A stretch of 64,000 nucleotides of DNA from Eubacterium sp. GTDB lineage: Bacteria; Bacillota; Clostridia; Lachnospirales; Lachnospiraceae. This document shows positions 1 to 9,214 of this stretch, one piece after another. How positions within the stretch are numbered: the stretch's first letter is position 1; every line of letters begins with the position of its first letter. The DNA is taken from assembly GCA_017619835.1 (NCBI GenBank), contig JAFZRN010000007.1, forward strand, positions 62,001 to 126,000, in the 5' to 3' direction. A model generated the notes under the pieces. That model searched no databases. It was not told where the DNA came from and was given only the letters and a program-made list of their open reading frames with translations. A program made the position numbers and the translations under genes.

Positions 1-3
1 CAT
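1..3 (-). CDS. start codon of a gene running off the left edge
   Basis: On the minus strand an ATG occupies the first three bases and is preceded by a GAGGAG ribosome site nine bases upstream. Only the start codon is inside the window, so no product can be named. The layout (repeat, ribosome site, ATG) matches that seen upstream of yqeK and ilvA, which supports it being a real gene start. Confidence 0.45.
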
Positions 4-20
4 ATTCTTTATCTCCTCAA

Positions 21-70
21 AATGTGAAAATTCTGTGTCCGGGGCCTGACCCCCTTCACAATTTATTCAC
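21..70 (-). repeat. dispersed palindromic repeat, copy A (type I)
   Basis: This copy carries the core GGGGCCTGACCCC flanked by GTG-rich left and CAC-rich right arms. It closely matches copies at 15346-15397 and 40848-40899. It lies downstream of the htpG terminator and about 17 bases upstream of the start codon at the window edge. No coding capacity is seen. Confidence 0.8.
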
Positions 71-97
71 AACAATGCATACCAAGTAAATTGTAAC

Positions 98-130
98 AAA
101 AAAAGGCAGTTTCCACAATGAGAAACTGCC
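98..130 (-). terminator. rho-independent terminator of htpG
   Basis: A perfect 9-bp stem (GGCAGTTTC with GAAACTGCC, 105-113 and 122-130) is followed on the minus strand by a run of T. It starts 22 bases after the htpG stop codon. Confidence 0.85.
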
Positions 131-151
131 TTATGATGTCACTATTCTTAT

Positions 152-2185
152 TTAGATCAGCTTGGTCAGGATTTCGTTGCTTCTTGCCACGAATCTGGTG
201 AGTTCTTCTGCAGTAAGAGGCTTGTTTGCAAGTACTGCAAGATCATAGAGCTGACAGCAAATCGTCGGCGTCAGATCGGCCTCGGGATTATCGAGCACGT
301 ACTTCACAAGCTTGTTGTTCGAGTTAAGCACCAGCGTCTCGGCGCCCTCGCCGAAATTCATGCCCATTCCGCCCATTCCGGCGTCCGCATACATCTTCAT
401 CATCTCAGCCATACGCCTGTCTGCCTCGGACTGTGTAAGCATCGAGGAGACATTTTCATCCTTGAGAGACTCAACCTTGATCTTGATATTTTCAACACCC
501 AGCGCTTTTTTGAAAATGTCACTCAGCGCGTCAGTGTACTTCTTCTCGTCTTCCTCCGAAAGCGCCTCGCCCTTGAAGGATGCGCTGACATCGGAGTCAA
601 TGCGGGCGAACTTGACCTTGTCGTCCCTCGCCTCCATCATCGTAATGTAAGGATTATCGATATTATGAGTAAGGTAAATGGCGTCGATACCCTCATCCTT
701 AAACATCTGGATGTAATTAGCCTGGGTTTCGGCATCGGATACGTAGAATACCTGATTCTCGTGAGTTTCCTTAGCGGCCTCGAGATATTCCGGAAGAGTC
801 AGATACTTGTCCTCAAGGTTCTTGAAGATCATATATTCCTTCATCTTCTCATCGAACTTGTTATCTCTGAGGCAGCCGAACTTGATGAACGGGCTTAAGT
901 CATCCCAGAGAGCTTCGTAATCTTCTTTATGATTCTTGTACATGCCGATAAGCTTGTCGGCAACCTTCTTTGTGATATAATCGGAAATCTTTGCGACAAA
1001 GCCATCATTCTGAAGTGCACTACGTGAAACATTCAGCGGAAGATCCGGACAATCGATAACGCCCTTAAGCACAAGCAGGAATTCGGGAATTACTTCTTTA
1101 ATGTTGTCAGCTACGAAAACCTGATTATTGTAAAGCTTTACTGTTCCTTCCAGCTTATCCATGTTCGGATTGAGTCTCGGGAAGAAAAGGATTCCCTTAA
1201 GGTTGAAGGGATAATCCATGTTGAGGTGGATCCAGAACAGGGGCTTCTTGAAGTCAAGGAATACATGCTGATAAAAATCGATATAGTCCTCATCCTTGCA
1301 GTCGGCCGGAGCCTTTGTCCAGAGCGGGTGAATGTCGTTGAGGGGCTTGGGAGCGTTCTTATCCTCGGGTTCCTCGGTTTCTTCCGATTCTTCTACATCT
1401 TCCGCTTCGTCAGTAGTTTCTTCGGAAACCTCGGCGTCTTCGACGTCATTTCCAATAAGATCGTCCTCTTCGGCCTTGGCTTTCTTCTTGGCCTCCTCGT
1501 CGATGATCTTAGCCTCGGCCTCAATCTCCTTCGTAACCTCTTCCTTGGCCTTATCCTCATTTATGTAATAAATCTCGATTGGCATGAAGGAACAATACTT
1601 GTTGATCACTTCCTTCACCTTGTACTCATTGCAGAACTCTAGACTGTCGTCGGCAAGATAAAGCGTGATGACGGTTCCGCGGGTGTCCTTGTTGCCCTCG
1701 GCGATCTCATATGTAAGGCCGCCCTCGCTTTCCCAGTGAACCGGCTCGGCATCCTCCTGATAGGACTTGGTCTCGATGGTAACCTTGTCGGCAACCATGA
1801 ATGCGGAATAGAATCCGAGACCGAAATGACCGATTATCTGCTCGCTCTGATCCTTATCCTTATATTTCTCGAGGAAATCAGCAGCGCCTGAAAATGCAAT
1901 CTGGTTGATGTACTTCTCAACCTCTTCGCGGGTCATACCGATACCGTTATCCTCGAAGGTAATGGTCTTATCCTTGGGACTGGATGAAACCGTAACCTTG
2001 TACTTAACGTCATCCTCGACATTTGCCTCGCCCATGGAGTCAAGCCTCTTGATCTTTGTGATGGCATCAACTCCGTTCGAGATCAGCTCCCTGATGAAGA
2101 TATCATGGTCGGAATACAGCCACTTCTTGATGATCGGGAAGATATTCTCGCTGTTGATTGATAAATTGCCTTTCTGTGTAGCCAT
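152..2185 (-). CDS. htpG: molecular chaperone HtpG (Hsp90 family)
   Basis: ATP-dependent cytoplasmic chaperone of the GHKL/Hsp90 family, 677 residues. The N-terminal ATPase domain shows FIRELISNGVDA (30-41), DNGIGM (79-84) and GHFGLGFYSAF (119-129). The middle and C-terminal domains follow, including the conserved LPLNVSRSALQ segment. Start chosen at ATG 2185, which has AAAGAGGCG upstream; a longer reading frame to 2260 lacks a ribosome site. Oddity: residues 210-280 form a Glu/Asp/Lys-rich low-complexity stretch between the N and middle domains, longer than in Escherichia coli HtpG and resembling the charged linker of eukaryotic Hsp90. The gene is monocistronic, with its own near-consensus promoter and terminator. 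No CIRCE element is visible. Confidence 0.97.
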   Translation of the reverse strand: MATQKGNLSINSENIFPIIKKWLYSDHDIFIRELISNGVDAITKIKRLDSMGEANVEDDVKYKVTVSSSPKDKTITFEDNGIGMTREEVEKYINQIAFSGAADFLEKYKDKDQSEQIIGHFGLGFYSAFMVADKVTIETKSYQEDAEPVHWESEGGLTYEIAEGNKDTRGTVITLYLADDSLEFCNEYKVKEVINKYCSFMPIEIYYINEDKAKEEVTKEIEAEAKIIDEEAKKKAKAEEDDLIGNDVEDAEVSEETTDEAEDVEESEETEEPEDKNAPKPLNDIHPLWTKAPADCKDEDYIDFYQHVFLDFKKPLFWIHLNMDYPFNLKGILFFPRLNPNMDKLEGTVKLYNNQVFVADNIKEVIPEFLLVLKGVIDCPDLPLNVSRSALQNDGFVAKISDYITKKVADKLIGMYKNHKEDYEALWDDLSPFIKFGCLRDNKFDEKMKEYMIFKNLEDKYLTLPEYLEAAKETHENQVFYVSDAETQANYIQMFKDEGIDAIYLTHNIDNPYITMMEARDDKVKFARIDSDVSASFKGEALSEEDEKKYTDALSDIFKKALGVENIKIKVESLKDENVSSMLTQSEADRRMAEMMKMYADAGMGGMGMNFGEGAETLVLNSNNKLVKYVLDNPEADLTPTICCQLYDLAVLANKPLTAEELTRFVARSNEILTKLI

Positions 2186-2260
2186 TAAAAACGCCTCTTT
2201 TCTATATGTGATATAAATATTTTTCTTATTCGGGATATATATATATTTATCCAAATGCAT

Positions 2261-2289
2261 ATAATAATACTCATGATTATATATGTCAA
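2261..2289 (-). promoter_or_regulatory. sigma-A promoter of htpG
   Basis: Minus strand TTGACA (2284-2289) and TATTAT (2261-2266) are 17 bases apart. The 47-bp perfect palindrome at 2291-2337 ends one base upstream of the -35 box, so it could influence this promoter. Confidence 0.75.
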
Positions 2290-2290
2290 A

Positions 2291-2337
2291 TGTAACACTT
2301 TTGTAATGGGGCCAGGCCCCATTACAAAAGTGTTACA
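2291..2337. repeat. perfect 47-bp palindrome, repeat copy B (type II)
   Basis: Two 23-base arms are exact reverse complements around a single central A. Arms begin TGTAACACTTTTGTAATGGG and end in the same sequence inverted. The core GGGGCCAGGCCCC is shared with the other dispersed repeats. It lies in the htpG-argH divergent region directly behind the htpG -35 box. Confidence 0.9.
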
Positions 2338-2345
2338 ACAGGAAA

Positions 2346-2374
2346 GATCCCGGATCGGGGGAAGATCCGGGATC
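2346..2374. repeat. perfect inverted repeat, 11-bp arms
   Basis: GATCCCGGATC (2346-2356) and GATCCGGGATC (2364-2374) flank a 7-base G-rich loop. It sits nine bases from the 47-bp palindrome. No strong T run follows on either strand directly, so a terminator role is uncertain. It may be an operator or part of the repeat insertion. Confidence 0.6.
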
Positions 2375-2567
2375 GAAGAAAGGATGGTTTTTAAGTATTT
2401 TTAAGATTTTTTTACTTTTGTTACAATTATATTAACACACTTGTTGTGAAATATCAACAATTTATTTCGGTAAAAATGCACAAACTTTTCGTTTTCAAAC
2501 TTCAGATTTGACGGATTTTGGGGGAAATTTATACAATTTCCGGAATTTTCTACAATTATGTAAACCA

Positions 2568-2603
2568 AAAATGCAACTGAACCCCCGTCCCGAGTTGCAT
2601 TTT
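2568..2603 (+). terminator. terminator-like hairpin upstream of the argH promoter
   Basis: An 11-bp stem (2568-2578 with 2593-2603) has a C-rich 14-base loop and T-rich right arm. It ends nine bases before the predicted argH -35 box. It may block read-through into argH from the left or be an operator. The rest of 2375-2567 is AT-rich with only small hairpins, and no gene was found there. Confidence 0.4.
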
Positions 2604-2612
2604 ATTAGATTA

Positions 2613-2641
2613 TTTACGATATTTTACAGATGTGTTATACT
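2613..2641 (+). promoter_or_regulatory. sigma-A promoter of argH
   Basis: TTTACG (2613-2618) and TATACT (2636-2641) are 17 bases apart, 40 bases upstream of the argH ATG. No clear ARG-box palindrome was recognised. Confidence 0.6.
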
Positions 2642-2681
2642 AGTCGGGTATTTAAATCTTTAAGAATCACGAGGTACTATC

Positions 2682-4061
2682 ATGGCACAGTTATGGGGAG
2701 GTCGTTTCACCAAGGAAACCGACCAGCTTGTATATAATTTCAATGCGTCCATTTCCTTCGATCAGAAGTTCTATAAGCAGGATATCAAGGGAAGCATCGC
2801 TCATGCCACTATGCTCGGCGAGGCCGGGATCATCACCAAGGAGGAATCCGCCAAGATCGTCGAGGGCCTGCAGGGCATCTTAAATGACGTCGAGTCCGGC
2901 GCTCTTGAGATATCCAGTAAATATGAGGACATCCACTCTTTCGTTGAGGCGACTCTCATCGACCGAATCGGCGATACAGGTAAGAAGCTTCACACCGGCC
3001 GCAGCCGTAACGATCAGGTTGCTCTCGACATGAGGCTCTACACCAGAGACGAGGTGGCCGAAATCAAAAACCTCCTGAAGCATCTGATGCAGACTCTCCA
3101 CACACTCATGAAGGATAACCTCGACACCTATATGCCCGGCTTCACGCATCTTCAGAAAGCACAGCCGGTGACATTTGCGCATCATACAGGCGCTTATATG
3201 GAAATGTTTAAGCGCGATTTCAGCCGTCTAAGCGATATCTATGACAGGATGAACTACTGCCCCTTAGGCGCAGGCGCTCTCGCCGGCACCACTTATCCTT
3301 TAGACCGCGAGCTCACCGCTTCTCTTCTGGATTTTAGCGGTCCGACTCTCAACAGTATGGATTCCGTTTCCGACAGAGATTATCTGATCGAGCTTCTGTC
3401 CGCGCTGGCAACCATATGCATGCATCTTTCCAGGTTCTCCGAGGAGATCATCATCTGGAATTCAAATGAGTATCAGTTCGTAGAGCTTGACGACGCTTAC
3501 AGCACAGGCAGCTCCATCATGCCTCAGAAGAAGAATCCCGACATCGCTGAGCTTGTCCGCGGCAAGACAGGCCGTGTCTATGGCGCACTTATCTCCCTTC
3601 TCACAACCATGAAGGGCATCCCTCTTGCATATAATAAGGATATGCAGGAGGATAAGGAGCTTACCTTCGATGCTATCGACACCGTTAAGGGCTGCATCGC
3701 CCTCTTCGACGGCATGATCAGCACCATGAAGCTCAACAAAGAAGTAATGAAGAAAAGCGCGATGAACGGCTTCACAAATGCCACCGACGCCGCAGACTAC
3801 CTGGTTAAGAAGGGTGTTCCCTTCAGGGATGCTCACGGCATCATCGGTCGTCTCGTGCTCTACTGCATCGATCAGGGAAAAGCAATCGACGAGCTTACCC
3901 TCGACGAACTTAAAAATATCAGTGATGTATTTGAAAATGACGTCTTTGACGCCATAAGCCTCGAGACCTGCGTCGGCAAACGAAACACTATCGGCGCACC
4001 GGGACCGGACGCCATGAAGAAAGTCCTCGAGATCAACGAAGAATTCCTAAACAACATATAA
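2682..4061 (+). CDS. argH: argininosuccinate lyase
   Basis: Cleaves argininosuccinate to arginine and fumarate, the last step of arginine synthesis, in the cytoplasm. It has 459 residues, the usual family length. It begins MAQLWGGRF and carries [15 protein letters not shown] and the fumarase/lyase signature [14 protein letters not shown] 2682 has GAGGT eight bases upstream. It is the only recognised gene on the plus strand and stands alone, without argG or other arginine genes. Its stop codon overlaps the first bases of a bidirectional terminator. Confidence 0.97.
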   Translation: MAQLWGGRFTKETDQLVYNFNASISFDQKFYKQDIKGSIAHATMLGEAGIITKEESAKIVEGLQGILNDVESGALEISSKYEDIHSFVEATLIDRIGDTGKKLHTGRSRNDQVALDMRLYTRDEVAEIKNLLKHLMQTLHTLMKDNLDTYMPGFTHLQKAQPVTFAHHTGAYMEMFKRDFSRLSDIYDRMNYCPLGAGALAGTTYPLDRELTASLLDFSGPTLNSMDSVSDRDYLIELLSALATICMHLSRFSEEIIIWNSNEYQFVELDDAYSTGSSIMPQKKNPDIAELVRGKTGRVYGALISLLTTMKGIPLAYNKDMQEDKELTFDAIDTVKGCIALFDGMISTMKLNKEVMKKSAMNGFTNATDAADYLVKKGVPFRDAHGIIGRLVLYCIDQGKAIDELTLDELKNISDVFENDVFDAISLETCVGKRNTIGAPGPDAMKKVLEINEEFLNNI

Positions 4062-4087
4062 AAAATCCCTCGAAAGAGGGATTTTTT
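4060..4087. terminator. bidirectional terminator between argH and the FHA gene
   Basis: The sequence is symmetric: AAAAAATCCCTC, loop GAAA, then GAGGGATTTTTT. It has a T run on both strands and lies between the convergent argH and FHA genes. Confidence 0.93.
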
Positions 4088-4112
4088 ATATGCTATATTT
4101 CACACTTTCACA

Positions 4113-5030
4113 TTACCTAACCCAATATTTGAACTCTTCATCGCCCATCTTGATGATGTCATCATTTGTGAGCATAACCTCTACTCCGGGCTGGAGCAGC
4201 TGGCCGTTCAGGAAAGTATGATTCGTTGAGTTGTTATCTCTTACATAACACTCACCGTTACTGATACGGAATATCGCATGCTTACGGCTTATCTTCGAGT
4301 TATCCGTGATCTGATAATCGCAGTTAACCGACTTACCAACCATGAACTCCTTATTCAGTATCGGAACCAGCTCATTTGTCTTAACTCTTAAGAGATATGG
4401 CACAGGATTCGAATAGCTGCTTGAGTTCTTGATGACCGACGGATCCTCTTCCTTTGTCTCTTTCTCATCATCGAGGATGGTGGCCTGCTCAAGCGAAAGC
4501 ACGTACTCATAAAACTCTTCAAGATTGAACATGAGCTTTGAATCAAGATACTTAAGTATCTTATCTACGCAGTCAACCGAATCCATATCCGCAAATCTTA
4601 CCTTGGAAATGAATTCCTGAATAAACTCGGTAACATTACAGTCAGCGAACTTTTCATTGACCGGCATATAAAGAAGCTGTATGTCAAGCGTCGAAAGCTC
4701 GATATACATATAATGAACGTCCAGAAGCAGCTTATTGAGAGACATATTGTTCTCTGTGAAGTAGATCAGCTGGTTCAGAATATTCGACAGAATCGAAAGG
4801 AATTCGCCCTTATAGAGCTGCTTACGAAGGAACTGCTCAAGCGGCAGGGTTGCCGGAACCTTGAACTGCAGAGCCCTCGTGCCATCTACGGCAACAACAG
4901 CACATTTGGTCTTATTCCCCACAAATTCGTAGTTATACATCGTCATCTCAAACTGGTCGATGGGAACATCTTCATCCAGCTTAAAATTCAGTGTGAACTC
5001 GTCATAGCTTTTGTTATTTAATTCTTCCAC
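4113..5030 (-). CDS. FHA domain protein with uncharacterised N-terminal domain
   Basis: A 305-residue protein, no signal peptide or membrane segment seen. The C-terminal third (about 215-303) is a forkhead-associated phosphothreonine-binding domain, with GKSVNCDYQI, SRKHAIF and NSTNHTFLNG. The N-terminal two thirds have no motif I can name; the combination resembles FHA proteins common in Lachnospiraceae (from memory). The start is GTG at 5030 behind a GGGGG stretch. It implies Ser/Thr kinase signalling, but no kinase or phosphatase is in the window. It follows phoH with a short hairpin between them. Confidence 0.8.
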   Translation of the reverse strand: MEELNNKSYDEFTLNFKLDEDVPIDQFEMTMYNYEFVGNKTKCAVVAVDGTRALQFKVPATLPLEQFLRKQLYKGEFLSILSNILNQLIYFTENNMSLNKLLLDVHYMYIELSTLDIQLLYMPVNEKFADCNVTEFIQEFISKVRFADMDSVDCVDKILKYLDSKLMFNLEEFYEYVLSLEQATILDDEKETKEEDPSVIKNSSSYSNPVPYLLRVKTNELVPILNKEFMVGKSVNCDYQITDNSKISRKHAIFRISNGECYVRDNNSTNHTFLNGQLLQPGVEVMLTNDDIIKMGDEEFKYWVR

Positions 5031-5097
5031 ACTTATACCCCCGTATTAACAATAATAACCAAACCCTTTCTCCATAGGTTTCCACTATTATACTATC

Positions 5098-5115
5098 AAA
5101 AAACCGAGGTTTTTT
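5098..5115 (-). terminator. small AT-rich terminator-like hairpin after phoH
   Basis: AAAAAACC and GGTTTTTT form a symmetric stem around two bases, 17-34 bases past the phoH stop. The loop is very tight, so efficiency is doubtful. A TATAAT box lies just downstream (5088-5093 region) and may serve the FHA gene, without a clear -35 box. Confidence 0.4.
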
Positions 5116-5131
5116 CAAGCAGAATTCGTGA

Positions 5132-6151
5132 TTATCCGCGTTTCTTATAACCGTCTTTTTTATCCTTATTCTTGCCGCCACTTACTGCATGGCTGCTGTC
5201 ATACTTTTCATACGCCTCGACTATCTTCTGCACCAGCGGATGCCTTACAACGTCCTTACTTGTAAGGTTGCAGACAGCGATGCCTTCGATATTCTTGACA
5301 ACCTTAAGTGCCGTGTCGAGTCCGGAAACCGTACCGGCCGCAAGGTCCTTCTGGGACTGATCGCCCGTTATGATTGCCTTTGACCCGAAGCCGATTCGGG
5401 TGAGAAACATTTTCATCTGGGACTGGGTCGTATTCTGCGCCTCATCCAGCACGATAAATGCGTTGTCGAGGGTTCGTCCTCTCATGTATGCAAGCGGTGC
5501 AACCTCGATCAGTCCTTTCTCCATATTTCTTTGAAATGATTCGGCCCCCATAATCTCATAGAGAGCATCATAAAGCGGCCTGAGATATGGGTCTATCTTG
5601 CTCTGAAGGTCGCCGGGCAGATAACCCAGCTTCTCTCCCGCTTCGATGGCAGGACGTGTCAGGATTATCCTCTCAACCTCCCCCTTCTTAAAGGCCGTGA
5701 TAGCCTTCGCCATGGCAAGATAAGTCTTACCGGTTCCGGCAGGGCCCGTTCCGAAGATAATCATGTTCTTATCGATTGCATCCACATAAGCCTTCTGTCC
5801 GAACGTCTTCGGCCTTATCGGCCTACCTGAAAGAGTATGGCAAATGAGTTCTTTATCATCTTCTAGATCTGAAGCCCTTACTGATTCACCGTCGCTTGCA
5901 AGCTTTATAGAATAGTCGACATTCTGGTCTGTGATGACATTTCCATTCTTGCAGATAACAAGCAGGTCGCTGATAACCCTTACGGCTTTCTCGACATTTG
6001 CCTCATCGCCCTCAAGAGTCAGCGAATCGCCACGATAAAAGTACGCAACGCCGAAAGCCTTTTCAATCTTTCTGATGTTTGCATCGAACTGTCCGAATAT
6101 GTTCTGAATATGCCTCTCGTCTATTATTATGCTTTTTTGTGTTATACCCAT
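5132..6151 (-). CDS. phoH: PhoH family ATPase
   Basis: A 339-residue cytoplasmic ATPase of the PhoH/YbeZ type, linked in other bacteria to RNA metabolism and ribosome quality (family knowledge). It has Walker A GPAGTGKTYLA and Walker B AFIVLDEAQN, plus the TGDQSQ motif. The N-terminal region resembles the KH-like domain of PhoH-like proteins. ATG 6151 was chosen because AAGGG sits five bases upstream; a GTG six bases earlier overlaps that site. It commonly precedes ybeY, which is not found here. The C-terminus is a Lys-rich tail. Confidence 0.93.
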   Translation of the reverse strand: MGITQKSIIIDERHIQNIFGQFDANIRKIEKAFGVAYFYRGDSLTLEGDEANVEKAVRVISDLLVICKNGNVITDQNVDYSIKLASDGESVRASDLEDDKELICHTLSGRPIRPKTFGQKAYVDAIDKNMIIFGTGPAGTGKTYLAMAKAITAFKKGEVERIILTRPAIEAGEKLGYLPGDLQSKIDPYLRPLYDALYEIMGAESFQRNMEKGLIEVAPLAYMRGRTLDNAFIVLDEAQNTTQSQMKMFLTRIGFGSKAIITGDQSQKDLAAGTVSGLDTALKVVKNIEGIAVCNLTSKDVVRHPLVQKIVEAYEKYDSSHAVSGGKNKDKKDGYKKRG

Positions 6152-6190
6152 AATCACCCTTCTTTATATGCTGCGCGGGCAGCTTTTTAG

Positions 6191-6224
6191 AAAAATATCG
6201 CCATGGATGAGTCTCCATGGCGAT
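6191..6224 (-). terminator. rho-independent terminator of rpsU
   Basis: ATCGCCATGGA (6197-6207) pairs with TCCATGGCGAT (6214-6224); on the minus strand ATTTTT follows. It starts about ten bases after the rpsU stop. Confidence 0.85.
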
Positions 6225-6233
6225 CAGAATTAC

Positions 6234-6410
6234 TTATTTATACTTACGCTTTCTAGCAGCCTCAGACTTCTTTTTACGTCTTACTGATGGCTTTTCATAA
6301 TGCTCTCTCTTACGAATCTCCTGCTGAATACCGGCCTTAGCACAGTTTCTCTTAAATCTTCTAAGAGCACTATCGAGTGTTTCATTTTCTTTAACAACTA
6401 CGCTTGACAT
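6234..6410 (-). CDS. rpsU: 30S ribosomal protein S21
   Basis: A 58-residue basic protein beginning [19 protein letters not shown] and ending in a Lys/Arg-rich tail ([11 protein letters not shown]), typical of bacterial S21. The gene has GGAGGGAGGG upstream of its ATG, a perfect-hexamer promoter and its own terminator, so it is transcribed alone between alaS and phoH. S21 takes part in 16S anti-Shine-Dalgarno positioning (family knowledge). Confidence 0.97.
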   Translation of the reverse strand: MSSVVVKENETLDSALRRFKRNCAKAGIQQEIRKREHYEKPSVRRKKKSEAARKRKYK

Positions 6411-6480
6411 TCTATCTACCCTCCCTCCATCTTGGGAATTAGGTCTTTTTACTCATTCCAAATGAAAAGACACAGCGATA

Positions 6481-6508
6481 ATTATATCAAATCCTCTATT
6501 ATTGTCAA
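6481..6508 (-). promoter_or_regulatory. sigma-A promoter of rpsU
   Basis: Minus strand TTGACA (6503-6508) and TATAAT (6481-6486) are both perfect, with a 16-base spacer. The leader from here to the rpsU ATG is about 65 bases. Confidence 0.85.
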
Positions 6509-6536
6509 GTAAAAATTGGCTATTTGGATAGTTACC

Positions 6537-9188
6537 TTATACTTGTTTACGAACTTCTTCAACTCCGGCATTTAATGCATCCTGAATTTTCGATGCATCT
6601 TTACCACCGGCCTGAGCCATATTCGGACGTCCACCGCCGCCACCACCTACGATAGGTGCGATAGCCTTAATGATGTTGCCGGCATGTACTCCTGCAGCTA
6701 CAGCGTCATCGGAAGCCATAACGATGAGGCTTACCTTGCCGCCCATATCGGAAGCCATGATGATGACTGACTTACCAAGCTTAGCCTTGTAGTCATCGCC
6801 AAGTGTACGAAGTGCATTCGAATCAACTCCCTGGACTGCCATCGGCAGAACCTTGATATCTCCTACTTCAACCACGGCATCATCTGCACTTGAAGCAGCA
6901 GCCTTAGCCATCTTATCCTTAAGGCTGTTATTCTCAACCTGAAGTGTCTTAATCTCTTCCATCATTGAAGCGATCTTATCGGAAAGCTTCGCAGGATCAG
7001 TCTTGGCAAGCTTTGCAGCCTCCAGATATCTCTTTTCTATGTCATTATAATATTCTATAGCGCCGGCTGATGTAAGAGCCTCTATACGTCTTACGCCTGC
7101 TGCTATACCCTGTTCTGACACGATCTTAAATGTGCCGATTACGCCTGTATTCGGAACGTGTGTACCACCGCAGAGCTCAATCGACCAGTCGCCCATATTT
7201 ACTACGCGGACTTCATCGCCGTACTTCTCTCCGAAGAGAGCCATAGCTCCGGTCTTCTTAGCATCCTCAAGTGACATTACCTGAGTATTAACCTTAAGAT
7301 CCTCTGCAATCTCCTTATTAACGATAGCTTCAACCTCTTTGATCTCTTCAGGTGTCATAGCCTGATTATGTGAGAAGTCGAAACGAAGTCTTCCGGGTTC
7401 AACAAGTGAACCAGCCTGCTCAACATGATCGCCGAGCACGGTCTTAAGAGCCTTCTGAAGCAGGTGAGTTGCACTGTGGTTCTTGCAGATGCTTGCACGT
7501 CTGTCAGCATCAACCTTAAGTGTAACCTTATCTCCTACCTTAAGCTCACCGGATACAACAGTACCGACATGAGCCGTCCTGCCGCCCTTAAGCTTAACTG
7601 TATCTTCTACCTTAAATGAGCCGTGGATTGTCTCGATAACACCTGTATCGGCCGTCTGACCACCCATGGTTGCATAGAATGGTGAATTCGGTGTGATGAC
7701 AGTACCCTTCATTCCCTCTGTCAGGCTGTCAACCATTTCAGTCTCTGAAGCTATCGCAGCGATGCCGCTTTCGTCAACAAGCTTGTCATAACCCGTGAAC
7801 TCGGTCACAAGGCTGTCATCCAGGCTCTCGAATACATCAGCCTGAGCTGTAAGCGTAGCTGAGAAGTTCTGATTCTCGCGGGCTCTCTGCTTTGCTGCTT
7901 CCATTGCCGTGTTGAAGCCATTTTCATCTACACAGATGCCTTCTTCCTCAGCCATCTCGACAGTAAGCTCGATGGGGAAGCCGAATGTATCGTAAAGGTA
8001 GAAAGCGGACTCGCCGTCAATCTCCTTAGCGCCGCTTGTCTTCTTCTCATCAAGGATCTTGGTGAACTCCTTCATGCCATTTTCAAGAGTGCTCTCAAAA
8101 CGGGAGATCTCCTTTCCAAGCTCTGTGATGATGAACTCGCGGTTCTTAACAAGCAGCGGGTAGCTCTCGTCGTAAACTTTATCTATGTATATCTTTGCAA
8201 GATCGAGGATGTTATCCTTAGTAAGTCCGAGGGTACGTCCGTGACGAACTGCTCTTCTGATGAGGCGGCGGAGAACATAGCCTGCGCCGACATTTGAAGG
8301 AAGAAGCTTTGCAGCATCGCCGATAAGCATAACGCTTGTTCTTGTGTGATCGGCGAGCACGCGCATGGACTTTGTGAGCTTCTCGTCTTCCTCATATTTC
8401 TTGCCTGAGGTCTGCTCGATAAATGCTATCGCCTCGGCAAAGAGATCGGTCTTGTAAACGTCCTTTGTGCCGTTAAGGAATGCAAGGATTCTCTCAAGAC
8501 CCCAGCCCGTATCAACGTTCTTCTGCTTGAGCGGTGTGAGGTGACCATCCTGGTGCTTTTCGTACTGCATAAAGACATCATTTCCAAGCTCAGTATATTT
8601 ACCGCAGTCGCAGCCCGGGCCGCAGTCGGGACCGCAGTCGTCTACGTCTGCTATATAAAACATTTCACTGTCGGGACCGCAGGGACCGTATTCGAGACCC
8701 CACCAGTTGTCCTTTGCGGGAAGATAATAGATATTCTCGGGCTTGAAGCCGGAAGCTATCCTGAACTGGGCACCTTCTTCGTCACGTGGCGCATTCTCGT
8801 CGCCCGCAAATACCGTCGAAGCAAGATGATCAGCGTCGAATCCGAACACCTGAGTAAGCAGCTCGAAGCTCCACTTACATCTCTCCTCCTTGAAGTAGTC
8901 GCCGAGACTCCAGCTTCCCATCATCTCGAAGAATGTTACGTGGCTCTTATCGCCAACGGAATCTATATCGTTTGTGCGGACACAGCCCTGAACATTGCAG
9001 AGCCTCGTTCCCAGCGGATGCTTCTCGCCCAGAAGATAAGGCATCAGCGGCTGCATGCCGGCAACATTAAAGAGCACGCCGGTAGAACCGTCGGATACGA
9101 GTGAAACCGCACCTACGTCCACATGGCCGCGCTCCTTGTAAAATTCAATCCAGGTTTTTCTGAGTTCTTTCGAAGTGAATTGTTTCAT
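6537..9188 (-). CDS. alaS: alanine--tRNA ligase
   Basis: Charges tRNA-Ala and edits mischarged Ser/Gly. It has 883 residues, a normal length. The N-terminal class II catalytic domain has GCVRTNDIDSVG, the editing domain has HSATHLLQKAL and CGGTHVPNTG (metal ligands), and the C-terminal C-Ala domain has a Gly-rich GGGGGGRPNMAQAGG. ATG 9188 was chosen for its GGAAGGAT site; a longer frame to 9239 runs into a dispersed repeat and has no site. A repeat copy separates it from hisIE. No T-box is visible in the 74-base gap. Confidence 0.97.
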   Translation of the reverse strand: MKQFTSKELRKTWIEFYKERGHVDVGAVSLVSDGSTGVLFNVAGMQPLMPYLLGEKHPLGTRLCNVQGCVRTNDIDSVGDKSHVTFFEMMGSWSLGDYFKEERCKWSFELLTQVFGFDADHLASTVFAGDENAPRDEEGAQFRIASGFKPENIYYLPAKDNWWGLEYGPCGPDSEMFYIADVDDCGPDCGPGCDCGKYTELGNDVFMQYEKHQDGHLTPLKQKNVDTGWGLERILAFLNGTKDVYKTDLFAEAIAFIEQTSGKKYEEDEKLTKSMRVLADHTRTSVMLIGDAAKLLPSNVGAGYVLRRLIRRAVRHGRTLGLTKDNILDLAKIYIDKVYDESYPLLVKNREFIITELGKEISRFESTLENGMKEFTKILDEKKTSGAKEIDGESAFYLYDTFGFPIELTVEMAEEEGICVDENGFNTAMEAAKQRARENQNFSATLTAQADVFESLDDSLVTEFTGYDKLVDESGIAAIASETEMVDSLTEGMKGTVITPNSPFYATMGGQTADTGVIETIHGSFKVEDTVKLKGGRTAHVGTVVSGELKVGDKVTLKVDADRRASICKNHSATHLLQKALKTVLGDHVEQAGSLVEPGRLRFDFSHNQAMTPEEIKEVEAIVNKEIAEDLKVNTQVMSLEDAKKTGAMALFGEKYGDEVRVVNMGDWSIELCGGTHVPNTGVIGTFKIVSEQGIAAGVRRIEALTSAGAIEYYNDIEKRYLEAAKLAKTDPAKLSDKIASMMEEIKTLQVENNSLKDKMAKAAASSADDAVVEVGDIKVLPMAVQGVDSNALRTLGDDYKAKLGKSVIIMASDMGGKVSLIVMASDDAVAAGVHAGNIIKAIAPIVGGGGGGRPNMAQAGGKDASKIQDALNAGVEEVRKQV

Positions 9189-9214
9189 AATTTTATCCTT
9201 CCTATTACTTAACA

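Noticed and set aside
2186-2681. CIRCE (HrcA) operator or ARG box in the htpG-argH region
   Set aside because: No TTAGCACTC-N9-GAGTGCTAA or recognisable ARG-box pair could be found; other palindromes are present instead.
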